DNA from: Methanosphaera sp. rholeuAM74
Lineage (GTDB): Archaea; Methanobacteriota; Methanobacteria; Methanobacteriales; Methanobacteriaceae
Assembly: GCA_003266075.1 (NCBI GenBank)
Contig: MUZZ01000080.1
Span: 1-5,299 of the forward strand
Direction: 5' to 3'
DNA: 5,299 nucleotides
Positions within the stretch are counted from its first letter, which is position 1; the number at the start of each line of letters is the position of its first letter. Both the position numbers and the translations under genes were made by a program. The notes under the pieces are model-generated. The model searched no databases, had not been told where the DNA came from, and saw only the letters and a list, made by a program, of their open reading frames with translations. Shown one piece after another: positions 1-5,299 of this stretch.

Positions 1-72
1 CCTGCTTCAAAGGATGTTTGTAAGTCATGTGCATTTCTAGAGAATATTCATGAAAAATTAGATAAAAGGTGA
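1..72 (+). CDS. C-terminal tail of a TtuA/NcsA-type tRNA 2-thiolation protein (5' end outside window)
   Basis: Only the last 23 codons and the TGA stop (70-72) are inside the window. The visible peptide begins Pro-Ala-Ser-Lys-Asp-Val-Cys-Lys-Ser-Cys and ends in a charged helix-like tail. This resembles the C-terminal zinc-finger end of the TtuA/NcsA/Ctu1 family (PTSGxxCxxC-type ending), which adenylates and thiolates tRNA uridine, such as wobble U34 in Lys, Glu and Gln tRNAs. The second CxxC of the zinc site is seen directly; the family call is inferred from this short tail and from the next gene. That gene encodes a Gly-Gly-ending sulfur carrier, the expected partner of TtuA-like enzymes, and starts 6 bases after this stop. 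The catalytic PP-loop domain would lie upstream of position 1 and cannot be checked. Another zinc-ribbon protein is possible. Confidence 0.66.
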   Translation, partial: PASKDVCKSCAFLENIHEKLDKR

Positions 73-73
73 T
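67..73 (+). promoter_or_regulatory. Ribosome binding site of the ThiS/SAMP-like gene, overlapping the upstream stop codon
   Basis: AGGTGAT at 67-73 is complementary to the usual 3' end of methanogen 16S rRNA (AUCACCUCC). It contains the TGA stop of the upstream gene and lies five bases before the ATG at 79. This fixes the start and suggests translational coupling of the two genes. Confidence 0.8.
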
Positions 74-78
74 TTAGT

Positions 79-279
79 ATGAAGTTTACGTTAATAAATA
101 AGAATGATGTTAAAGAAGTTGAGTGTGATGATAACTTGAAGGTTGAGGATATTCTTAAATTAGAGGATATTGCAGTTGAAACTGTTGTTGTGAAGGTTAA
201 TGGTGATACTGTTACCGAGGATGAGGTTGTCTGTGATGGTGATGAATTGGAGGTCATTAAGGTAATTTATGGTGGTTAA
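79..279 (+). CDS. ThiS/MoaD/SAMP-like beta-grasp sulfur carrier protein, 66 aa
   Basis: This is a small acidic ubiquitin-fold protein of a length typical for ThiS (about 65 residues). It shows the family pattern: an N-terminal beta hairpin, a helix at about residues 21-30 (KVEDILKLED), a central VVVKVNGDTV strand-turn, then a CDGDELEVI motif followed by a strand and a C-terminal Tyr-Gly-Gly. In this family the terminal Gly is adenylated by an E1-like enzyme and carried as a thiocarboxylate, which delivers sulfur for tRNA thiolation, thiamine or molybdopterin. Archaeal SAMPs can also be linked to lysines. Its position six bases after a TtuA/NcsA-like tail points to tRNA 2-thiouridine formation rather than thiamine, but this is inference. 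No E1-like activating gene is visible here. The ATG at 79 is supported by the AGGTGA ribosome binding site. Codons end mostly in T or G, unlike the nearby 3' part of mfnA when read on its own strand. Confidence 0.88.
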   Translation: MKFTLINKNDVKEVECDDNLKVEDILKLEDIAVETVVVKVNGDTVTEDEVVCDGDELEVIKVIYGG

Positions 280-283
280 AGCA

Positions 284-310
284 TTTTATTTTTCTTCTAT
301 TACTTTTTTT
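284..310 (+). terminator. Probable U-rich transcription terminator of the thiolation gene pair
   Basis: Directly after the TAA at 277-279 the + strand is strongly T-rich, with TTTTATTTTTCTTCTATT followed by seven consecutive T at 304-310. Archaeal RNA polymerase terminates at such U tracts without needing a hairpin, and none is seen. The tract lies inside the 3' end of the convergent mfnA, where the same bases encode the Lys- and Glu-rich C-terminus. The role is inferred from base content and position. Confidence 0.5.
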
Positions 311-1449
311 AGTGTTTTGATGAATTCTGTTATGTGTTCTTTTTTTACGTGTGGCATCAGTACTAGCCTCATTGCGTAGGGATTTTCTGATACTGATACT
401 CTCCATCCTAGTTTGAGTAGTTTTCTTTGTAGTAGTTTTGAATCCATGTTTTCTACTTTGAATGAGATTATGTTCAAGTCTGGTTTGCATGTTAATTTTA
501 TTTGTGGTATTTGTTTTAGCTGATTGTATGTGTATTTTGTTAGGCTTATTGATTCGTTGACTATTCTTTTGTAGCCACTTTTTCCGTAATAGTTTAGTAA
601 TGTCCACGTTGCTGCTGTTGATGCTCCTGTTCTTGTTCCCACTACTGTTGTTTGTTTTTCCTTTGTCAGGTATGGTGTTTTTACTGATAGTTTTTCTAGG
701 TGTTTTTTGTCACGTATTATAATGCCACCTGCAGGTACTGGTGCAAGTCCCATTTTATGCGGATCTATGGTTATAGAATCAACACCTTCACATGAAAAGT
801 CAAAGTTTAATGGATGACTTTTATCATTTTTCATGAAGGGTATTATGAATCCACCAAATGCTGCATCGACATGTAGATAAAGCCGATTTTTTTGTGCTAT
901 TTCTGATATTCTGGCTATATCATCCACCAAGCCAAGCTCCGTAGAACCGGCTAAGGCAACAATAGCCATAGTATTATCCGTAATATATTCTTCAATCACA
1001 GAACAATCCATACGATAATCCTTAAGGGGAACATAAACCGGTTTAACGCTTAACATTGGACAAATCTTCTTAAAAGAGAAATGGGCATTACATGGAAGTA
1101 TAACCTCTGGAACACCACTATTATTCTCCAAAAAAAGGTACTTTGCAATAGTCATAGCCATAAAATTAGCCTCTGTTCCACCAGTAACAATATGACCGGA
1201 GGCATCATCCAAGTGTAACAGCTTACCAAGCATGTCTATGACCTGAGACTCCATCTTTGCTGAACCCTCAAACAATCCAGGATCACCAAGATTAGTTTCG
1301 ATAAACATCTTATATGCCTTAAGTCCGATAGGGTCAGGTTTGGTACACATAGAACCAAGTATGCGGCCAGACTCATAGGTCATGTTCATCTTCTTAAACT
1401 CTTCCAAATCCCTGAAAATACTATCAACGTTTCTACCATCATCTAACAT
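286..1449 (-). CDS. mfnA: L-tyrosine decarboxylase (methanofuran biosynthesis), PLP-dependent, MfnA type; possible L-aspartate decarboxylase
   Basis: A 387-residue group II PLP decarboxylase, close to the usual archaeal MfnA length (about 390). Visible landmarks are the N-terminal SGRILGSMCTKPDP (27-40), the GGTEAN phosphate-binding turn (90-95), His123 in NAHFSFKK as the likely ring-stacking residue, HVDAAFGG with Asp195 contacting the pyridine nitrogen, and DPHKMG with Lys232 as the Schiff-base lysine. A conserved GTRTGA follows at 271-276. In methanogens MfnA converts tyrosine to tyramine, the amine core of methanofuran; archaeal homologues also decarboxylate aspartate to beta-alanine for coenzyme A. 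The enzyme should be cytosolic. The ATG at 1449 follows a good ribosome binding site that overlaps the stop of the upstream SGNH-fold gene (9-bp gap), so the two are almost certainly co-transcribed. Third-base usage changes sharply near position 715: codons before it (5' part of the gene) often end in T, those after it almost always in A or C. Confidence 0.93.
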   Translation of the reverse strand: MLDDGRNVDSIFRDLEEFKKMNMTYESGRILGSMCTKPDPIGLKAYKMFIETNLGDPGLFEGSAKMESQVIDMLGKLLHLDDASGHIVTGGTEANFMAMTIAKYLFLENNSGVPEVILPCNAHFSFKKICPMLSVKPVYVPLKDYRMDCSVIEEYITDNTMAIVALAGSTELGLVDDIARISEIAQKNRLYLHVDAAFGGFIIPFMKNDKSHPLNFDFSCEGVDSITIDPHKMGLAPVPAGGIIIRDKKHLEKLSVKTPYLTKEKQTTVVGTRTGASTAATWTLLNYYGKSGYKRIVNESISLTKYTYNQLKQIPQIKLTCKPDLNIISFKVENMDSKLLQRKLLKLGWRVSVSENPYAMRLVLMPHVKKEHITEFIKTLKKVIEEK

Positions 1450-1455
1450 CGATAA

Positions 1456-1461
1456 ACCTCA
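1456..1461 (-). promoter_or_regulatory. Ribosome binding site of mfnA, overlapping the TGA of the upstream gene
   Basis: On the minus strand TGAGGT lies six bases before the mfnA ATG. GAGGT is complementary to the 3' end of 16S rRNA, and the TGA is the stop codon of the SGNH-fold gene. The overlap supports this mfnA start and translational coupling within one operon. Confidence 0.8.
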
Positions 1462-2631
1462 TATTTTAACTTCAAATGTTTTCTTTATATTACGAGCAGA
1501 ATTTCGCTCATTTTCCATTAGAATTAAATTAAATTCATGGCTTCCCTCACCGATTCCATCCAAGCTAATAGTGAAAGATGCCTTCCCATCATCCAGTTTA
1601 GCACTATAGACCTTTGATTTGTCAACTAAGCATTCAAAATCTGATGTAGCCTTAATCTTACACAAGTCCTCTGCAGATATGTCAACTTCCAACTTATCAT
1701 CATTGACCGTGAACTTGTCAAATGATACTTCCACAGGTATCAATACATTAGTATCATCATCAAATACCGGGCATAACGCATTATCAATGAAACGCTCTGT
1801 ACGTACTTCTATGACATCATCAGGATTGAAATACTTGATTAAATCCTTTGAGAAATACCAGTGATCCCAGTAATAGAACACTTCACGGTAGTATGTGTTA
1901 AAAGCGGGCATCATGTGTAATGTGGATGAATCATGAAGAAGCAATGCCTTCTTATCAGATACGCTGTTAGGGTTAACAATATGAATTGATTTTCTGCTAC
2001 CGAATGTGGCAAACTCATCTGGTATATCATCTAGTTGAGTACATTCATCGTTCATCACAACCACTGGGAACGTTACACGTGAATATTTCTTGTATAATGC
2101 ATCCTTAGGATATGACCAATTTAAATCCTGAAACAAATCTCCCTTAACATCACTTGATATTTCTATGTGAAGCCTATCCCATAAGTCACGTGCATGGTCA
2201 TAGATATTCTTTGACTTGTCCATCTTAGATAATATGAAGCTAACAACCTTCACGGAGGCCAACATGTTAATGTGGGTATCATTTACCTGGTAATCATTCT
2301 CATTTACTACTTCAAGAGCGTCATATGCAAAGTCATGTAAACTGTCTATGTGTCTTTTGGGAGTATTCGTATCAAATGGTAGATACTTTCTTAAAATTAC
2401 GCTTTTATCTGGTACTACAAACATTTTATAGTTAATATTATTGTCTCTTAGGTATGACATCTTAGCCTTCTGGCTTGCCTTGAATTTTCCTATGTTGAAT
2501 TTTGATTCATAACCGTCATCATAGTGCTGAAGTATTTCATTGTTAGAATCATTGACTAAAAAGAAGTAATTGTTTTTTCCCTTCATGGTCTTTTTCAAGT
2601 CCTTGAAGTATTCACGTAACTGACTTGCCAT
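1459..2631 (-). CDS. AlgX/AlgJ-like SGNH-fold protein (putative O-acyltransferase or esterase), without signal peptide
   Basis: A 390-residue protein from the preferred ATG. Features recall the AlgX/AlgJ/DHHW branch of SGNH hydrolases, which O-acetylate polysaccharides: GKNNYFFLVND near the N-terminus (18-28), VVPDK (72-76), a DTH motif with Asp118 and His120, a HDSS motif with Ser235 as candidate nucleophile, an aromatic YYWDHWYF segment (about 253-260) and a PDDVIEVRTERF stretch (270-281). The candidate Asp-His/Ser set is thus complete. Residues about 297-390 look like an added beta-sandwich of alternating hydrophobic strands. Known AlgX and AlgJ are exported, but no signal peptide or membrane segment is seen, and an in-frame TAA at 2653-2655 rules out a longer N-terminus. 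TTG (2643) and ATG (2637) starts are also possible; ATG 2631 is chosen because GGGGAT lies five bases before it. It is the first gene of an operon with mfnA. The family match is by motif only and the substrate is unknown. Confidence 0.66.
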   Translation of the reverse strand: MASQLREYFKDLKKTMKGKNNYFFLVNDSNNEILQHYDDGYESKFNIGKFKASQKAKMSYLRDNNINYKMFVVPDKSVILRKYLPFDTNTPKRHIDSLHDFAYDALEVVNENDYQVNDTHINMLASVKVVSFILSKMDKSKNIYDHARDLWDRLHIEISSDVKGDLFQDLNWSYPKDALYKKYSRVTFPVVVMNDECTQLDDIPDEFATFGSRKSIHIVNPNSVSDKKALLLHDSSTLHMMPAFNTYYREVFYYWDHWYFSKDLIKYFNPDDVIEVRTERFIDNALCPVFDDDTNVLIPVEVSFDKFTVNDDKLEVDISAEDLCKIKATSDFECLVDKSKVYSAKLDDGKASFTISLDGIGEGSHEFNLILMENERNSARNIKKTFEVKI

Positions 2632-2636
2632 ATACA

Positions 2637-2642
2637 TCCCCA
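2637..2642 (-). promoter_or_regulatory. Weak ribosome binding site of the SGNH-fold gene
   Basis: GGGGAT on the minus strand sits five bases before the ATG at 2631. It differs by one base from the AGGTGAT-type site used elsewhere in this window. It favours the third possible start over the TTG at 2643 and the ATG at 2637, which have no such site in front of them. Confidence 0.45.
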
Positions 2643-2652
2643 AAAATTGTAC

Positions 2653-2674
2653 TTAATCAGAATATTAATTAATC
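2653..2674 (-). repeat. Downstream copy of a 22/23-bp direct repeat in the operon leader (operator-like)
   Basis: On the + strand this copy starts and ends with TTAATC and has AGAATATTAA between them. It matches the copy at 2710-2732 at 21 of 23 aligned positions (one substitution, one missing base). It lies between the expected transcription start and the start codon, and includes the in-frame TAA just upstream of the SGNH-fold gene. Confidence 0.55.
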
Positions 2675-2698
2675 TTATAGAATGAGTATGTATCTGAA

Positions 2699-2711
2699 AT
2701 GATATAAATTT
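2699..2711 (-). promoter_or_regulatory. Putative archaeal promoter (TATA box) of the SGNH-mfnA operon
   Basis: The minus strand reads AAATTTATATCAT here, a good match to the methanogen box A (TTTATATA-like). Transcription would be expected to start about 25 bases downstream, near 2675-2682, leaving a leader of roughly 45-50 bases before the ATG at 2631. The region is AT-rich throughout, so other weaker TATA-like matches exist. The assignment rests on motif and spacing only. Confidence 0.5.
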
Positions 2712-2732
2712 AATCATAATATTATATTAATC
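2710..2732 (-). repeat. Upstream copy of the 22/23-bp direct repeat, abutting the TATA box
   Basis: On the + strand it starts and ends with TTAATC, with the palindrome ATAATATTAT at 2716-2725 between them. It abuts the putative TATA box at its downstream edge, where the BRE bound by transcription factor B would lie. The centres of the two copies are about 57 bases apart. A regulator binding site is inferred; AT-rich sequence can produce chance similarity. Confidence 0.55.
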
Positions 2733-2743
2733 AAAAGAAATAA
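2733..2743 (-). terminator. Possible U-rich terminator after ppsA
   Basis: About 31 bases after the ppsA TAG the minus strand reads TTATTTCTTTT, a modest U-rich tract of the kind that ends archaeal transcripts. It directly precedes the promoter region of the next gene, which fits a transcript boundary. There is no clear hairpin and the tract is interrupted, so confidence is low. Confidence 0.35.
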
Positions 2744-2773
2744 TGGGTGGTGAAGAGTGTTAATAATTATGAC

Positions 2774-5071
2774 CTATTGGTCGTTTAATACTTTTTTAGC
2801 TGCTTTGAGCATGATTTTTTTCTCAACCTTTGCAACTAAACGTTTTATGTCTCTGACAGCGTCAGTATTAGCTGATATACTGTCTATACCTGCTTCAACA
2901 AGTATTTCAACTATTTCTGGTTTACTACCTGCCTGTCCACAGATACTAGTGGTAACTCCTGCCTCGTTACATTTTTTAATAACACTAGTTAGCAGTTTAA
3001 GTACTGCTGGATGTGACTCTGTATAGTGTTTTGCAACTAATTCGTTGTTCCTGTCTAATGCTAATGTGTATTGTGTTAAGTCATTAGTTCCGAAGCTTAC
3101 AAAGTCTAATCCTTCTTCTATGAAATCTTCTATTATTATGGCAGATGCTGGTGTTTCTACCATCATACCGAATTCTACGTCTTCATGTGGTATTAGTCCA
3201 ACGGATTTTGCTATTTCTTTAGCATCATGTAGTTCTGATGGTTTATGTAATAGTGGTAGCATTACTCCGATGTTAGTGTATCCCTGGTTGTGTAGCTTCT
3301 TAATAGCCTTGAATTCTGCTTTAAGTATCTCTGGCTGGTCGAGTTCTCTTTTGATTCCCCTCCATCCGAGCATTGGGTTTGCTTCTTCAGGTTCGTTTTC
3401 TCCACCTTCTAATGTTTTGAATTCATCAGTTGGTGCATCTAGTGTCCTGTACCATACTTTTTTAGGATAGAATACGTCGACTACCTTAAGGATTCCTTCG
3501 GCTAAAACATGTACTAGTTCATCTTCTCTTCCTTCATCGATGAACTTATAAGGCACTACTCCTGTAGCTAACATCATATGTTCTGTTCTTAAGAGTCCTA
3601 CACCATCAGCACCTGTAGCGTATGCCTTTTTAGCTGCTTCAGCCATACTTACATTGACTTTCACGTCGGTTACTGTTACTAGTGGAGCTGTAGCCTGTAC
3701 TTCTTCGGTTGTTTCATCATCAATAGAGTCTTTATCTACACCGAATGTTCCTTCGAATACTATTCCCTTTTTACCATCAATTGTTACCTGACTATTTTCA
3801 GGTAGTACTTTAGTTGCATCTCCTGTACCTGATACACATGGTATTCCTAACTCACGTGATATGATAGCAGCATGACAAGTTACTCCACCTTCATCGGTCA
3901 CTATTCCATTGGCTCTTTTCATCGCTGGAACCATGTCTGGTGTTGTCATTGTTGTTACGAGTATGTCTCCTTCTAGGATTTTGTCTAGTTCATCTAAGTC
4001 TTTTACTATTTTAACTGTTCCTGATACTAGTCCTGGACTTGCTCCTAATCCTTTTGTGAGTACCACTCTTTCTTCGTCATCATTTAATTCTTCTGCTTCT
4101 GTGGTGTTGTTTAGGGTTGTGATTGGTCTTGCTTGTAGCATATATACCTTGTCGTTTTCTATTCCCCATTCGGTATCCATTGGTGATGCATAGTGTTTCT
4201 GGATTCTGCGTCCTAGTTGTGTTAATTTTTCTAGGTCATCATCTGTTAGAACTTTTTTGTCTTTTAACTCGTCTGGTACGTCAATTTGTACAGTTTGACC
4301 TGTCTGTGGGTCTTTTGTGAACATAGTATTTTTGGTGTTTATTATATATGATTTTACTTCATCGTTTATCTTATCATATACGCAAGTATCTGGTGTGACT
4401 GTACCTGACACTACACCTTCACCTAATCCCCATGCTCCTTCTATTAGCATTTCCTCTGCACCAGTTGATGGGTCGACTGTGAACATTACTCCAGATTTTT
4501 CTGAGTTAACCATTTGTTGTACTACTACAGCTATCAGTACTTTGGAGTGGTCAAAATCGTTTTCTGCTCTGTAGAATATTGCTCTTGCCTCAAATAGTGA
4601 TGCCCAACATTTACGTACGTTATCTAGTACATCATTTATTCCGCTGATGTTCAGGTATGTTTCTTGTTGTCCTGCAAATGATGCATCTGGTAGGTCTTCT
4701 GCTGTTGCTGATGACCTAATAGCTACAACTACGTCATTTATTTCTACTTTAAGACATAGTGAGTTGTATGCTTCTATTATGATGCGTTGTATCTCGTCGG
4801 GAATATCCGTTTTTATGATGAGTTCTTTTATATCATCTGATACTTGGTTTAGTTTGTTTGTATCATTGATATCAAGACCAGTTAGCATAGCATTTATCCT
4901 ATCTGCTATGCCTGTTTTGGTTATGAACTTACGATAGGTTTCTGATGTTATTACAAAACCAGGAGGTACAGGTATTCCTGCATTAGTTAGTTCACCTAGG
5001 TTTGCTCCTTTTCCTCCAGCTACTGGTATGTCGTTTTTGCCAAGATGCTCAAAAAATTCGACGTAATTCAT
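2774..5071 (-). CDS. ppsA: Phosphoenolpyruvate synthase (pyruvate, water dikinase)
   Basis: A 765-residue PEP synthase, a normal length for archaeal PpsA. It catalyses pyruvate + ATP + water to PEP + AMP + phosphate, the entry to gluconeogenesis from acetyl-CoA-derived pyruvate in methanogens. All three modules are visible. The ATP-grasp domain covers about 1-320, with GGKGANLGEL at 19-28, RSSATAEDLPDASFAG at 119-134 and the closing LQARPIT at 312-318. The swivelling phosphohistidine domain has GGVTCHAA at 395-402 with His400 as the phosphorylated residue. The C-terminal TIM barrel has LLRTEH (493-498), ETPASA (639-644), GTNDLTQY (661-668) and CGQAG with Cys711 as the likely catalytic acid. 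The frame stays open to 5122, but the extra 17 residues would overlap rpl10e and do not resemble the family N-terminus, so ATG 5071 is chosen. A weak GGAAGAG site lies upstream. It follows rpl10e by 31 bp with no visible promoter between. Confidence 0.97.
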   Translation of the reverse strand: MNYVEFFEHLGKNDIPVAGGKGANLGELTNAGIPVPPGFVITSETYRKFITKTGIADRINAMLTGLDINDTNKLNQVSDDIKELIIKTDIPDEIQRIIIEAYNSLCLKVEINDVVVAIRSSATAEDLPDASFAGQQETYLNISGINDVLDNVRKCWASLFEARAIFYRAENDFDHSKVLIAVVVQQMVNSEKSGVMFTVDPSTGAEEMLIEGAWGLGEGVVSGTVTPDTCVYDKINDEVKSYIINTKNTMFTKDPQTGQTVQIDVPDELKDKKVLTDDDLEKLTQLGRRIQKHYASPMDTEWGIENDKVYMLQARPITTLNNTTEAEELNDDEERVVLTKGLGASPGLVSGTVKIVKDLDELDKILEGDILVTTMTTPDMVPAMKRANGIVTDEGGVTCHAAIISRELGIPCVSGTGDATKVLPENSQVTIDGKKGIVFEGTFGVDKDSIDDETTEEVQATAPLVTVTDVKVNVSMAEAAKKAYATGADGVGLLRTEHMMLATGVVPYKFIDEGREDELVHVLAEGILKVVDVFYPKKVWYRTLDAPTDEFKTLEGGENEPEEANPMLGWRGIKRELDQPEILKAEFKAIKKLHNQGYTNIGVMLPLLHKPSELHDAKEIAKSVGLIPHEDVEFGMMVETPASAIIIEDFIEEGLDFVSFGTNDLTQYTLALDRNNELVAKHYTESHPAVLKLLTSVIKKCNEAGVTTSICGQAGSKPEIVEILVEAGIDSISANTDAVRDIKRLVAKVEKKIMLKAAKKVLNDQ

Positions 5072-5102
5072 ATTAACACTCTTCCGAAATTGCCCAATTG
5101 AC

Positions 5103-5299
5103 CTAGAATTGGACCAGGTCATGTCCTTTGTCTATTACTAGTTTACATGAAACTGGGAGCTTCATTGCAGCCCTGTTTAAGGCTACTTTTGCATGTTCAA
5201 AATCTTTAACTTCGACGTATGCAGTTATTATCTTCTGGTTTGCACGTACTAATGCTTCTGAGCTTACAGCTTTACCAAATGCTCCTCTCATACCACTTT
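5103..5299 (-). CDS. rpl10e: C-terminal part of 50S ribosomal protein L10e (uL16 family); 5' end outside window
   Basis: The visible 64 or so residues begin Ser-Gly-Met-Arg-Gly-Ala-Phe-Gly-Lys and continue with VRANQKIITAYVEV, AKVALNRAAMKLPVSC and KLVIDKGHDL. This is the characteristic C-terminal half of archaeal and eukaryotic L10e/L10, the counterpart of bacterial L16, which sits near the peptidyl transferase centre and the A-site tRNA in the large subunit. The stop is the TAG at 5103-5105. The family is about 160-180 residues long, so roughly 100 residues lie beyond the right edge. The internal Met at 5291 is not the start, because the frame stays open to the window edge and the conserved Ser-Gly precedes it. 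It lies upstream of ppsA on the same strand. Confidence 0.92.
   Translation of the reverse strand, partial: SGMRGAFGKAVSSEALVRANQKIITAYVEVKDFEHAKVALNRAAMKLPVSCKLVIDKGHDLVQF

Noticed and set aside
48..257. Minus-strand 69-residue Ser/Thr-rich open frame
   Set aside because: It is antisense to the ThiS-like gene, which has a ribosome binding site and clear family motifs.
257..607. Minus-strand 116-residue open frame within the mfnA 3' end
   Set aside because: It lies in another frame of mfnA. The A/C-rich codons there simply lack stops, and the product is a low-complexity Lys/Asn/Thr-rich peptide with no family resemblance.
2716..2725. ATAATATTAT perfect palindrome
   Set aside because: A ten-base AT-only palindrome in an AT-rich spacer is weak on its own; it is described only as part of the longer direct repeat.
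2747..3026. GGTGGTGA followed by ATG at 2769 on the + strand, resembling a gene start
   Set aside because: The frame that follows is antisense to the PpsA C-terminus, which is clearly real, and its product resembles nothing. The site is likely chance.
3045..3470. Plus-strand 141-residue open frame antisense to ppsA
   Set aside because: It is Ser-rich shadow sequence opposite the conserved TIM barrel of PpsA, without a family pattern.
5100..5120. GACCT / AGGTC inverted repeat over the rpl10e stop codon
   Set aside because: A five-base stem with an 11-base loop and no U tract is too weak to call a terminator or attenuator.
5072..5122. A 17-residue N-terminal extension of PpsA
   Set aside because: It would overlap the end of rpl10e and contains no conserved PpsA sequence. 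The family N-terminus begins at the internal Met at 5071.

Overview
This AT-rich window most likely comes from a methanogenic archaeon, probably of the Methanobacteriales and perhaps Methanosphaera or Methanobrevibacter. The evidence is a tyrosine decarboxylase of the methanofuran pathway (MfnA type), an archaeal ribosomal protein L10e tail, an archaeal-type PEP synthase, a TtuA/NcsA-type tRNA thiolase tail, ribosome binding sites of the AGGTGA type, and an archaeal TATA box. The genus is inferred from style and is not proven.

Layout. Positions 1-279 (+ strand) hold the last 23 codons of a tRNA 2-thiolation enzyme, followed by a 66-residue ThiS/SAMP-like sulfur carrier ending in Gly-Gly. This pair converges on a minus-strand block with only a 6-bp gap at 280-285. 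Reading leftward from the right edge, the minus strand carries the 3' end of rpl10e (5103-5299), ppsA (2774-5071), a 130-190 bp AT-rich promoter region, an AlgX/AlgJ-like SGNH-fold protein (1459-2631), and mfnA (286-1449). The SGNH gene and mfnA are tightly coupled: 9 bp separate them and the mfnA ribosome binding site overlaps the upstream stop codon.

How the genes may work together. The + strand pair fits a tRNA wobble-uridine thiolation unit. PpsA makes PEP from pyruvate for gluconeogenesis and probably shares a transcript with rpl10e, since no promoter is visible in their 31-bp spacer. The SGNH gene appears to have its own promoter and leads a two-gene operon with mfnA, which makes tyramine for methanofuran (and perhaps beta-alanine for coenzyme A).

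Most worth a second look: a cytoplasmic-looking AlgX-type protein with an apparently intact Asp-His/Ser catalytic set joined to mfnA; a near-identical 22/23-bp direct repeat that brackets the TATA box of that operon; and an abrupt change of codon third-base usage inside mfnA that continues across the convergent junction. No mobile element, CRISPR array, tRNA or rRNA was seen. No stretch over 300 bases lacks a gene.
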